A DNA stretch of 64,000 bases from Isoetes taiwanensis (Eukaryota; Streptophyta; Lycopodiopsida; Isoetales; Isoetaceae). The notes beneath the pieces were generated by a model. It saw only the letters and a program-made list of their open reading frames with translations, had not been told where the DNA came from and ran no database searches. The position numbers and the translations under genes are program-made. How positions within the stretch are numbered: the stretch's first letter is position 1; every line of letters starts with the position of its first letter. The DNA is taken from the NCBI GenBank assembly GCA_021234155.1, contig JAJEKV010000098.1:2630592-2694591 (forward strand), in the 5' to 3' direction. Shown one piece after another: positions 34,437 through 44,640 of the stretch.

Positions 34437-35520
34437 TACTTAAACCCTTTTCGCGATTTTTTGGAGTCAGTCCTTTCCGCCGCCCTCGAATTTTTTAGCG
34501 CCTTCGACAAAAATCAGCGCCATCATGTCTCGATCTTCCGCCCTCAGAGAAGGTAATTTTCGCGCTTTCTTTCAGCAGTGGTCCTTTGACACCATTTTGT
34601 ACTTTAAATTTCAATGAAGAGAGGTCGAAAGGATCGCGACCGCGATGTTTTCGATCTGTATTCGTATTAGTTTATGCTTTAGAGTGCTCAAGGGAATCGC
34701 GGCCGCGATTTCCTTGACTTGTTTTGTTTTGAAGCTTCGCCGTCGCGTTCCTTGCCAGCATTTTTAGAAATGTTATTATTTCAGTTTTACTTGCAAGGAT
34801 CGCGGTCGCGTTTCTTGGAAGCTCTTTCTTTTGAAATGTCTATTGACCTCTAGTTTTCATTTTGTTCGTGCAGCACTTGACCTTTTCAGAGGTCCAAATG
34901 TTGAACCCATGCGAATCGTAACTCCCGATAAAAGTCGGAGGTGGTGCATGGAGATTGCCCAAGCCATACCACATATCAAGGGAGACCGCAGGAAGGACCT
35001 CTGCCTCTTCTTGAGGACCGGTAAGGGGCCAGAGGACTTTGAACAGATGGGGATTATCGTAGCCATGTGGGAGGGCACGAAGAATAATGTGCAGGATGCC
35101 ATTATATGTAGCATTGAGGACACACAGCAGCTACAGTTTGTGGAGTACATCCTTCGATGGCAGAACTACGACCCGTCCATTATGACTGCAAGCAAGCACA
35201 ACAAGCCAGCTAGTGGCAAAGGTGTGCCAACTAGTGCAAAGGGCTTTGGTTGGGATCTGCCATCATATGATTCCTTGTCTCTCTCTGGTATTAAGTGCAA
35301 CAAAGATCTCCTCGTGGGCTTCAGCAAGTGCAGAAAGGGCTTGTCAGCAGATAAAAAACCTCCTTCTTGTGCCTTAAAGGCTACTAAAGACAACAAGCTA
35401 CCGACGCGTATGGATACAAACTGGTTGCGTGCTGTTGCTAAGAAAAGGAGTGTTGTTCCATTAGTTGCGATTGGTGAACCATCCGAACAAGAAAGATCCA
35501 ATTTCTTTGCTTTCGCCTAA
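34437..35520 (+). CDS. Unknown two-exon gene divergent from the DUF7869 gene
   Basis: Exon 1 is 34525-34552 (MSRSSALRE). Intron 34553-34873 has donor AGAAG/GTAATTTT and acceptor TTCGTGCAG. Exon 2 runs 34874-35520 and joins in phase to give about 224 residues starting MSRSSALREALDLFRGPN. A TATA-like TACTTAAA lies near 34437. The intron contains three GATCGCG palindromes. The protein has an N-terminal part with KSRRWCMEIAQAIPHIKGDRRKDL and VEYILRWQNYDPSIM, and a Lys/Ser-rich tail. I recognise no domain. A matched splice frame and clean stop make it more than a chance ORF. Head-to-head placement with the DUF7869 gene suggests an accessory protein of the same mobile element; this is inference. 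Confidence 0.55.
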
Positions 35521-35853
35521 TCCAATATCTTCGTGAGTTGTTGATCCCATCGCCCAAAAATGCTCATGCCTCCCCTATAGTGCCTCCCCTACGTAAGAAC
35601 CAAAGATGAGGAAGAAGGCAACCATTTTCAAAGTTAGACTTGACCTCTAAATGTAGATGATAAGGACCAGCCTTCTACATCATCTACACCTACCTCATCA
35701 GTGTCCTAACCGCCACTTCAACCGCAATAACCACTTCAACTTGGCCTTCGAGACTCAGATTCTCGAGGAACTCAAGTTCAACCCCTGCCGAGGAAAAGAA
35801 ACTTGTTGAGCTAACAAAGACGTAAGCTTCGAGGAGTTCGAAAATATTATCCA

Positions 35854-37590
35854 ATGGGAGTGAATTGGTTCACAAAAGTTAGCATCTTATTTGCGAGGCG
35901 GCCCGGCTACAATGACGATACGGATATCGTTCGAACGACCATGTGCAAACTCGATAAGGAGCTTCAAGAAGTGCCCTACGGAGGTTCTAACCCCGCAGAT
36001 GTTGTCCCTTTGATCCCATCACTAAGTAAGTACTTTGTATACGTATATTGTTGTGAGGTTTTCATTAACTAAAATATTTTGTATCCCAGGAAAATAATAA
36101 CTTGGTCCAAACCTGAGGATCTTCAAAACAAAAAATATTACATTATTTCGGAAACCACAAAGATATTTTTCGCTTTCGGATCCTACGCTCGCGGATGGGG
36201 ACCATCGAACAACGAAGCGGAATTTATGAAAGTTTTTAAGGAGAAGAACACGGTCTGAATGGAAACCTGTTCAACAGGGAATACATTCAATTATCTATTC
36301 AATGCAACGACATAATTGCAGACTCCGTATACAGAGAGCCACTTGTGGAAAAGCTTCAACAGCCGTTCAGAATCAGGCTTTAAAGGCTTTCGGGTGCCCT
36401 CCGCAGGTCCAAAGCGAACGCAGCAGACCACATCGGCTTGGAAGGTAAGCCTATTTACTTTTTTGTTGAAACAGATCATGGTCCGCCGATCCTAACGCAT
36501 TTTACTCCAGGATTTTGTTGAGGTAGCCACTACGACACTCAAGGTGAAAGAATTGAAAGACGAAGCGGTTTATATTCATGCACGATTTAACCATGGGCTA
36601 AGTTCATGGAAGTCGAAATAAGTGGGCATCACGGAAGCTATACCGGATGATCATGGAGAACTGCGGAAAAGCCCACAAAAGAATTTTTCAACAAAACATT
36701 TCTCGGGGAACCTTCGTGGCATGAACAATGCGGAGGTATCACGCGGCTTATGGATGAGATCCTATGTGGAAAGACATATTTAAAAGTGCATCCGGTTATA
36801 ACCGGCAGGCATGAATGTAAGCAGAGGGCCTTGGACATAAGAACTCTGACATTGATGCACCGTGAGGTGCTATCCTACGCCAACTGCTTGCTAGACAAAA
36901 ATTACGGCAAAGATAGAGGAGCTCCCCGGAATTATTCTCGAACTAAATGAAGAGAGGTTACTTGATATAGCGGTATGGATTTTGATTATATTAAGGCCAA
37001 CTATAATAAGGATCACGTTCAGGGAAATCTTCCCACTGTTTTTCTGGAAGCTTTACTAGCTATACTCAAACCCGAAGAAGCAAAGAAACAGAAAGAAAAA
37101 ATGAACATTGTAAAAGCAGTAACAAAATCTGGTGTTCTTGTGCAGGGGCAAGTATTGGAAAATGCCACCATGGTTTTCATTGATATGCGTAGTTTCAACA
37201 CTGTATGGGAAGTAAAAAAATACACGATCTTTTTCGCGAGATTGCAAGTATGACTACCGCAAAAGTGTATCATATCATTGATGCTCCCCGCGATCGATCC
37301 AATTTGCCAAACCGCTTATATAAATCAAACTCAAATCCGTGGTTGTTCCCATGTGTCCACGGGTGCTTATGAGAGAACGGGGCTGGGTTAGCAAGAAAAT
37401 GATAAAGGAATTTCAATACTACGCCACGCATGTGACGATCAATAGAAGTGACGTTAGATATCTTACCATGGCCGCCAAGATTGGAGTTGCGTCTAACGGG
37501 GGACCACGCGCCAAGAGGCACACCTCTACCAAAGTATCCAATCACGTAATGAGGAGGTGGACGCCAAAACAAAGAAGAAATACCTAGAAT
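35854..37590 (+). pseudogene. Decayed multi-exon gene remnant
   Basis: Several coding-like blocks follow with plausible splice sites. 35854-36033 ends PADVVPLIPSLSK. After a GT...AG gap (acceptor TTGTATCCCAG, 36091) the frame continues IITWSKPEDLQNKKYY to a stop near 36256. A further block leads to donor GAAG/GTAAGC (about 36445) and acceptor TTTACTCCAG (about 36511), then DFVEVATTTLKVKELKDEAVYIH and a stop. The last block is 37339-37587 (VSKKMIKEFQYYATHVTINR). I do not recognise the protein. Several stops are present. It may be the downstream part of the gene starting at 34525. Confidence 0.4.
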
Positions 37591-37748
37591 ACTTCGCGGG
37601 TAAGTCTAAGTTTTCATGGGCAGCTATGGAAGGGGATTTTTTGTTCGAAGGCCAGGCTAAAACGTCAGATATCTACGCCATGGTGAAGGAATTGGTTCCG
37701 GATGATGGTCTTTGTTATTGACTTCTTCTCGCTGGAACCGCTTCTAGA

Positions 37749-38474
37749 GTGGCTCTGATGCAAGGTAAGCGTAGCATGTCTTTGGAGTATGATGACAAGG
37801 TCTGCAGGTTTTTGAGATCGTTCTTCGAGACCTTGGAGAAAATGGCAAGGCCACCCTGTGAAGAAGAAGAAGAAGAACAGAAAGTAAACCCGGACGCAGA
37901 AAACGTGCCAAACATTCAAATAACTCAGCAGACGGATCTGAGTAACATGGATGTGCTACTGGACCAGCTAGATCAGAAAAGCTTTGAGGAGAGGCTGGAG
38001 GAAACAAAGGCTCTTTTAGAGAAGACAGAAAAAGACACCGCTGCTCTTGATAAGACATTTGAAAAGCTCGAGGTCTTGAATCAAAAGTTTGATGCGGTAA
38101 TGCCATTAGTAACTGGTATGATCGACAAACAGTCTAGCCAGTTTCAATACGTTGGTCCCTCAGAATCCGAGACTCAATTTCAAGACCCTGAAAATATCGA
38201 AGTAACCAAGAGAAGGAAATTAGTAGATACGTCCGAATATAGTGCTGAGCTACGTGGAGAATTGTTGGATACACAGTACTCAGGACGTGTGCAGCAGATC
38301 GCTGAGGCAATGGATGTAGAAATTCCTTCGGTTACAGGATATTCAGAAGCGAATCTCTCACAGACCCTTGCTTTAGGTAAGGCACATACAGACAGAATGG
38401 CCAAGGAACTTGGCGTTGCTCCAGAGTCTGTGAAAGAGACTCAAGAGTCTGTGGAAGAGACTCAAGATAACTGA
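37749..38474 (+). CDS. Acidic coiled-coil ORF, 241 codons
   Basis: The frame is open for 241 codons and ends TGA at 38472-38474. Residues 20-40 hold a run of Glu (PCEEEEEEQK), residues 65-105 a heptad-like LDQLDQKSFEERLEETKALL segment that predicts a coiled coil, and the end repeats ESVKETQESVEETQ. A GT donor (GCAAG/GTAAGC) close to the first Met and coding-like sequence upstream (KFSWAAMEGDFLFEGQ) suggest that the first Met is internal and that this is the last exon of the preceding gene remnant. No domain recognised. Possible DNA-binding or multimerising partner of the element. Confidence 0.45.
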   Translation: MALMQGKRSMSLEYDDKVCRFLRSFFETLEKMARPPCEEEEEEQKVNPDAENVPNIQITQQTDLSNMDVLLDQLDQKSFEERLEETKALLEKTEKDTAALDKTFEKLEVLNQKFDAVMPLVTGMIDKQSSQFQYVGPSESETQFQDPENIEVTKRRKLVDTSEYSAELRGELLDTQYSGRVQQIAEAMDVEIPSVTGYSEANLSQTLALGKAHTDRMAKELGVAPESVKETQESVEETQDN

Positions 38475-39041
38475 AGTTTTCTCGATTTTTATGCATTTGA
38501 ATTCATCATGTAAAGACTATGAAATTTTGTAACAGACTTTTGCTCTTTTGAGGAAATGATTATTCTCTTACATCTTTTTACTGTATAGAAGTACTGACCT
38601 TCTGTATTATTATCCACTTGTGTACTGACCTTGTGTATTATGAACTTGTCGGGAAGATCGCCATCGCGATCTTCTCCACATGTTTAGTCATTTAAGAATG
38701 ATATTAAAATGTTGCCGTAAAGCTTGTAATGACCTCTCATGCCTTGCTTATCTGGTTAAAAACATCGCCATGGCGATTTGCACGAGCATTCACGGCATTA
38801 TAGCTGTTGAATGTTTTGTGTTCCTACACATTGAAGGTCGCCCCATAATTGCTTTTCCCGCGGATAAAAATAATGCGAGCAAAAATTGTGCTCTTACTCA
38901 TTGCAAATTGCTTAACAATAACAACTTTTTTCATTCTAGGACGCTACTGCGACCTATTTCGTCTCGATCGAGAAAACCAAATTTCTCTAATTAACGAAAT
39001 CATGCTTAACTAGAGGATCTTGTTTGTTAATAAAAACTGAC
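38475..39041. other. Flank with two GATCGC palindromes, no gene seen
   Basis: AT-rich except for the palindromes at 38653 and 38764. No conserved coding sequence. It separates the coiled-coil ORF from uridylyltransferase exon A and may contain the right end of the proposed large transposon. Confidence 0.45.
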
Positions 39042-39867
39042 CTGAACACTTGCCATGTCATTAGCTTCCAAGATATCTGCCATCCGAACAACAAGCTAAG
39101 CTTTATTTGGATCTTCCTCATCAACAGTCAAGCATACATCAATATCACTATTTCGTACTCCAAATGCATTTGCACATGACCCAAATAAGAAAAGCTTTGC
39201 GCCTGGCCATCCGTGTTCAACCAAGCTATCCAGCCGAGATACAGGAGGACTTCCGAAAACCCTGTTGTCTGCAAACCCTGGATCCCTGGTTTCAAACTTT
39301 TCCAGGTCGAGATCATTTAAACTGGAGATCATTTAAACTGTCTTCTGCAGTACCTCGCCGACCCATTTCCCTCTGCCAGATTTTTGCTTTTCATGGGGCT
39401 CTCGGAACCATCTACAACCCCTTCTATAGTTATAGAAATTGAATCAGATATGGGGTTCAACCTCAAAGAACCATAACATCCAGGCTGTGCAACAAGGTAA
39501 GAAAATAGGCTTAGTTAATCCCACATGATACATGCCCTGTCGAATATGGCAGAGGGCCAGAATATGGCAGAGGACCAGATATGGCATGGGAAGAACGAAA
39601 CCCTAAGTTGAAGGGTCTCGAGCCTTGCATGTAAAGCAAGGAAAAAATACTTTTGCTTAGCATAGAATCTTAAATTATAAAAAATATATATCAAAATTTA
39701 TGGATTCAACCATTGGAAAGTGTCACGAAAATTAAAGTGAGCGTATGTGCACTCTAGATATACCGATTAGTATGTCTCATAGAATACTATCATCAAATCA
39801 TATAAAAACCTTAGGAAAAAAAGTACAAAAATACAAAAACAACCCCCTGTTATAATGCTTGATATTT

Positions 39868-40133
39868 ATCTCTGTTATTGCTATGGATATATGGATGGGC
39901 TACCCTTCGAGGTAGCGTGATGTATTGTATTGCTAGTACTAATATTGTTATGCTTCCGCTGATATAGGAGCCCATAGGGGCAGGGCGCCCAAGGCACCTT
40001 CGTGTCCCCTTTCTGCACTAGGGGTACCCTAGAGTGCGAGATAGGCGGAGGGCCCATGCGGTCGAAGGACCGGATGGCGGATTTCCTGCGAAGTGCACGG
40101 CCGGGCGCCGTATATTTTGTAGGGAGCGTCACA
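39868..40133 (+). repeat. 5' LTR, truncated, gypsy-like family
   Basis: It matches 44369-44638 over the full ~266 bp with about 18 differences by eye, and both end GTAGGGAGCGTCACA. A tRNA-Met PBS follows at once, which fixes orientation and right edge. The outer ~1 kb of the LTR, present at 43386-44368, is missing here. Confidence 0.92.
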
Positions 40134-40134
40134 A

Positions 40135-40146
40135 TGGTATCAGAGC
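40135..40146 (+). promoter_or_regulatory. tRNA-Met primer-binding site
   Basis: TGGTATCAGAGC lies one base after the LTR end, complementary to initiator tRNA-Met. Confidence 0.93.
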
Positions 40147-40448
40147 CATGTTCTTGGTTGATCAAGAACTAGCACTGACCATATCCCTAGTTAAGTAGTC
40201 TAACAGGCCTAATAGGGTGTGGAATGAAAATTTCCACCATTGAACCTCGAAAATAGGGGAAACAAATTTCTCCTAGGTAGGAGGTCCATAAAAATAGGCT
40301 AAGTTATTAGATGGGGGGAAAAGAATGAGTCAAATTAACATTCTAGTAAAATTGGAGTGAAAATTATGCATCAGCATCAGATTTCACCCAAAATGGGTCG
40401 AAGAATCATCCCAATCCGAGACCCGGGTGAAATAGCGCAAATTCATAA

Positions 40449-41202
40449 TTGGCACTTCAAACCATTAGGGAAATTCTTCAATTAGAGTTGGCAGATGCAG
40501 CTATGGCTCACAGATTGAGTAGGGGATCTAATTATGATAAAAGTTGGGATGCTTTGGGCTCTTTTCAAGGGTTCTATACATTCTTTTCTTCTTATTTTAA
40601 TAACCTTTCTGACGTTGCTGACAGATTACCTGGTCAAGAAGCACCATGAAGGTGGTCATGTGAGGGAGGTTCCGGAAGGCACGAAGCCCATGTCTCACCA
40701 GGAGGTTTTGGAAGCCCTCCTCTGGGTTAAAACTGAAACTATCATGATTCGAACTCTGAAGCGGGTATTGATGGACGAAGACATTTGGCAGTTCAAACAG
40801 GAGCTCAAGCCGTATTTCGAGGAGAAACTTGGCATCTGTGAAGGAGCGCGAGAATCGTGGATTCTTCACATTCTGGATGCCTCTATATATGGGGCGACTG
40901 AACTAGATTATCTGCTCTTCAAATACACAGATCAAGCCTTTGCAATCATAACTCTTGATGGAGTTATCGACGAATGAGGCAGCCGCAAATAGTTCTTAAC
41001 TGAATCATCTCCTTCAGTGACTTGCTTAAAACTATAATTTTAGTTTATCTTGCTTTTAATCCCTCAAACAGTGTTTGAATTTAGTTGATTTTTCCTCCTT
41101 CGGAGAGTTAGGCCAATTTTCAAGTCATGGCCTCTATAACAGAGTTTCACTCTGTTCTTTTGTATTACTATTACATGTAATATAATACCACTGCCGTTTC
41201 TA

Positions 41203-41236
<34 letters not shown>
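40449..41236 (+). pseudogene. Poly(A)-tailed retrocopy of an unknown ~175-aa gene
   Basis: Frame 40449-40649 (MALQTIREILQLELADAAMAH onward) and frame 40534-40977 make one protein with a single frameshift near codon 65: the first ends LSDVADRLPGQEAP and the second picks up at HEGGHVREVPEGTKPM. The C-terminal half is helical and charged (MIRTLKRVLMDEDIWQF). A ~200-bp 3' UTR leads to an A-run of about 32 (41204-41236). Tail without introns means a processed copy. A target duplication was not found. Segment DKSWDALGSFQGFY resembles DQLWNSIGHFYGCF in the retrocopy at 7.4 kb. No known domain. Confidence 0.65.
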
Positions 41237-41238
<2 letters not shown>

Positions 41239-41466
41239 AATTCGAATTTCATAGTATAATGCAGCAGCAGCCATATATTAATAAGTATGTATATTGGGGT
41301 AATTAAAAAGGGGGACTAATTAATAGGGCTATTAATAGTAGGAGAATATTCCCTAGAGCATCTTCCTTTTTAAATATCTTCTTGCCACCCATTTCTCCCT
41401 ATCTTTCCCTAAACCTCCCTCCTTTGATACCCAGCTTAACCTAATCGGTTTTCCTGACTGTAAGAT

Positions 41467-42003
41467 ATGGCGCGCACCAAATGCACAGCTAGAAAGTTTA
41501 GTCCCAGGCGCACACCCTCCATGGCAGCAGCAGCAGCAGGTCCTGGCAAGAAGATCCCCGAACACCTTAAGCCCGGGAGGGAGGAGTTGTCGAGCTCGTT
41601 TGACGACACCTACCAAGCCTCCCAGGAGGAGAGCCAGAGCAGCTCCTCGGTGGGGACACAGCGGACGGATGAGACCGTCCACTTCGGCCAGCCGTCCTAC
41701 CAGGAGGAGCAGGGGCAGCAGGAAGAGCACCAGGAGGAGCAGGAGCAGCAGCAAGAGGAGCAGCAGCAGCAGCAGCGGTGGCAGGGGGTCGAGCAGGAGG
41801 AGCAGCAGCAGTAGCAGGAGGAGGTTGGCCCTTCCAAGACGAGGAAGGGCAAGGAGAAGGTAGCGGAATGGCCCAAGGAGAGGGCCCAGAGGAAGAAGAG
41901 GGAGAGGAAGAAGGAAGCCCGGAGAAGGGAGAAGCGGTCCAAGAGGGACCATGTGTTGAAGGTGTTCCTGGCAAAACCTTCGACCTCAGTGGTTTATATT
42001 TAA
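41467..42003 (+). pseudogene. ORF with histone H3-like N-terminus, Gln/Glu-rich middle and basic tail, one internal TAG
   Basis: The ATG at 41467 opens MARTKCTARKFSPRRTPS. Residues 2-11 match the histone H3 tail at 8 of 10 positions, including the Lys equivalents of K4 and K9. The middle is an acidic Gln/Glu run encoded by CAG/GAG repeats. At 41812-41814 a TAG interrupts a CAG run, and the same frame stays open for 62 more codons: KTRKGKEKVAEW, then a very basic RKKRERKKEARRREKR, ending at TAA 42001-42003. A single CAG-to-TAG change explains the stop. It lies between two LTRs of one family and may be a gag-like protein of that element. No histone fold is present. Short similarity, so chance cannot be excluded. 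Confidence 0.55.
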
Positions 42004-43385
42004 ATGAAAATCCGAGCCTTGTTGCCAAATTTGAACAGAAATCATTCTCCTTGCATTATTTTACCTTTGCACAGAAGCATCCATTAATTCATTAGTAAGT
42101 TATGGCAGGCATAGATATTGCATAAAAAAAAGCAAAAAAATGCATTTGAACTTCCAGCAAAACCTTTTTTCTCTTCTGTTCTTATTTTGCGATAGTCAGC
42201 CATTCAAAAAATTAAGATCCTAAAAGAGTAGATCTCTTTTTGCAAGGGGCACCTTGAAAATCTAGCTCTCTGCCAGGGATACTGACCAAAAATTGACCTG
42301 GTCAGGAGTGCTTGTTTGGCTAATCTATCATCATTAAAATCCTTTTGACTTTTGTCCCAAGATACTTCAAGGTCTTGTGCAACTATAGAAATAAGAATCA
42401 TGATAAAACTCCCTTTGGTTTGCATTTGATATACATTCTTGTAAGGCAGACTTTTCATCCTTCAGGGAAAGCTGTTTTAAACAATTGCTTGGGCATTCTT
42501 TTGGACTTTTCTCACTCAGACTGGTTGCCTCAAGCAACTTGGAGGTTCATACCAAGAACTCTTCAAGGGGTCTTCAAATCTTCAAACTTTGCTTGATTCT
42601 CCTTCATGTCTTGCTTGTGTGACCTAAGTCAAATGTCCTCACCTTGCTCTTCAAGTCTTCAAAGTGTGCAAATATGAATTCTCCTTGTGTCCCTAAGTTC
42701 AAATCAAAGTGTGAGCATAAGAATGTGAAATGTGCCTTGCTCTTCCATGCTGCCATAGCATGGCAGCATTATGCCAAACTAAAAGAACAGGCTGGTCTCC
42801 CAGCCCGTTTTCTTGCTGCTTGATAATCAGGATAGTACTCCAGCCAATTGCCAATATGAAGGTATATTTGGCAATTCAATGGTCCTGCAATAGATTGAAG
42901 ACAAGTAGTGATGGTAAAATTCAGTACGATGTGAATATGAATATGGAGGTGGTTTATAAATGAACCTGCATGACAAATGGGATCATTAGTAAAAATGTGA
43001 GCTACTGGATGGACATATGACAGTAGCTTGATGGGTTTGGTGGTGATTTGAGGGGTCTTATGTGGAAAAAAGGGGCAACTCTTGAACAGATGAGCATGGA
43101 GTGTATGTATCAGGATGCACCTACATGTGACAAAAAAATTGTTAGCTCAAATGAGTTGTTGTTGTGGAGGGAATGGTAGCAACCATGGGTATGATGTAGA
43201 ATGGAGAGTAGTGAATGTGTAATGAGATGAATGACTGTAAATCCAAATGCTCCTACACGGAATTCATGGCTTTAACAATGTCAGTACTTGATTTGAACCT
43301 TGACTAGATCGAGACCTGCACAAATCTTATGCTCTTGTATCGTTGGTGTGAATTAAAAAGATTAATCAATATCAAAGCTAAAATA
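42004..43385. other. Non-coding internal region of the LTR element, no gene seen
   Basis: AT-rich sequence with no conserved frame. It lies between the H3-tail ORF and the right LTR and presumably belongs to the element's internal region. Short Lys/Asn-type ORFs are present but unsupported. Confidence 0.4.
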
Positions 43386-44638
43386 ACCCTAGGCCTCTTT
43401 CCTGGCCCCAACACCTTGGGAACCTTCTCTATGGCATGGCCTAGTGCAACAGCCCCCAGAGTGCATGCACGATCCTGGAGCGAGCACTACTTCGACCACT
43501 TCAAAGATCATGGAGACGGCAGGAATAGGATGGAGCTCTTCGGGAGCAGGTATTTGAAGTGAACCCTAATCAAGGAACCCTAACTGTAAGTTAGATATAT
43601 AGGATTAGGTTAGATGTTATTCTGATGATTATCATGTTATGAAGTTATGGGATGATGGATGATCATGTTTGCTCCTCTTGTATTGGGAAGCGGGGTAGAG
43701 ACCTAGCAGCCATTACTTAGTAATGCTCCTAGTTAGACCCTTTAGTTCCTATTATATGCACCCTGTGCATAGGAACCAACCGGGCTACGAGGACTATGAT
43801 GTGACGCAGCACTACATAACAGGGCTAGAGGCGAGACGGAGGGAGGGTCCCTGTTGAGTGCGGCTACTGGGGACCCCATAGCGGGCTAGGCTTATGGCCG
43901 GTCACTTCGTGTGGGCCGGGCATGGGTCCGACACCTCCTGGGGCAATGGTGTTCCCTGCCTCTCAAGAGCTACAGGTGATGGCCTGACTCTTGTTTTGGG
44001 GGGTTAAGTCAGGGACGAATCGTGTGTCGCCATGATTCTCTAGCCGCCCGAGGAACCTCTAGGTCCCGGGAAGGGGAGATGCAACCCTTCCTGCCTCGAT
44101 GGACTGGGGAGATGCAACCCGGAGTAGTCTCGATGGGTGATGCCACGAGATTGTGTATCCGGAAGGCTAGAGTCATGCCGGAGCCCGATCTAGCCCATCT
44201 GCAAAGTATGCACAGGAGGGGCGGATGGAATGATCAACCCTAGCCATTGTCTCAAGCCAGCCCTGCCATTGTTATGACTCGGTCTGCTCTATCTTGAGAC
44301 TCCGCCGTCAGTCTACTTTCCCCATGAGTCTGAGCCCGGAGTAGAAGCTCTCATGTTTTATGGCATATATGTATCTCTGTTATTGCTATGGATATGTGGA
44401 TGGGCTACCCTTCGAGGTAGCGTGATGTATTGTATTGCAAGTACTGACATTGTTATGCTTCCACTGATATAGGAGCCCATAGGGGAAGGGCACGTAAGGC
44501 ACCTTCGTGTCCCCTTCCCGCACTAGGGGTACCCTAGAGTGCGGGATAGACGGAGGGCCCGTGCGGTCGAAGGACCGGATGGGGGATTTCCTGCGAAGTG
44601 TACGGTCGGGCGCCGTATATTTTGTAGGGAGCGTCACA
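43386..44638 (+). repeat. 3' or solo LTR of the 40-kb family
   Basis: The right end GTAGGGAGCGTCACA equals the 5' LTR end at 40133. Its first part matches the LTR fragment at 26.0-26.6 kb, and 43700-44400 is similar in layout to the minus-strand LTR at 46463-47395 (CTCCTAGTTAGA, AGATGCAACCCGGAGTAGTCTC, AGCCCATCTGCAAAGT). The left boundary is uncertain, since similarity to the 26-kb copy starts at ACCCTAGGCC. No PBS follows, so it is a 3' or solo LTR. Confidence 0.88.
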
Positions 44639-44640
44639 GG

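Larger units (their letters stand above)
33190..38777. repeat. Dispersed GATCGC-N-GCGATC palindromes
   Basis: Related short palindromes occur at 33190-33207 (AAATCGCGGACGCGATTT), 33271-33288 (AGATCGCCACTGCGATCT), 34633-34646, 34695-34710 (AATCGCGGCCGCGATT), about 34797-34816 (imperfect), 38653-38674 (GAAGATCGC and GCGATCTTC around CATC) and 38764-38777 (ATCGCCATGGCGAT). Similar GC-rich dyads were not noticed elsewhere in the window. They fall upstream of the minus DUF7869 gene, inside the intron of the plus-strand gene, and beyond the coiled-coil ORF, so they may be binding sites of one large DNA transposon. Confidence 0.75.
28339..39330 (-). pseudogene. Terminal uridylyltransferase (URT1/HESO1 type), three damaged exons
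   Basis: Family members add uridines to RNA 3' ends. Exon A (39330-39042) encodes the nucleotidyltransferase head: GWPGAKLFLFGSCANAFG and NSDIDVCL with both metal-binding Asp. It then continues in phase to a GT donor after MADILEANDMASVQ, but one codon after DPNKA is TAG. Exon B (28738-28606) starts in phase with ALT, loses about 24 residues, and resumes out of frame at [16 protein letters not shown], then [20 protein letters not shown] and a CAG/GT donor. Exon C (28423-28339) carries YVLMCIHFLQ-like sequence, a one-base frameshift, and PPILPCLQ before a GT donor. Splice positions match the plant URT1 exon layout as I recall it. Exons for the C-terminal PAP-associated part are not found below 28.3 kb. 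The A-B intron spans ~10.3 kb and holds mobile DNA. Confidence 0.85.

Noticed and set aside
37744-38106. 120-codon minus-strand ORF
   Set aside because: Antisense of the coiled-coil ORF, with no motif.
41353-41952. 199-codon Leu-rich frame on the minus strand
   Set aside because: It is the antisense of the CAG/GAG-rich ORF. Leu and Pro runs come from the reverse complement of Gln and Glu codons.
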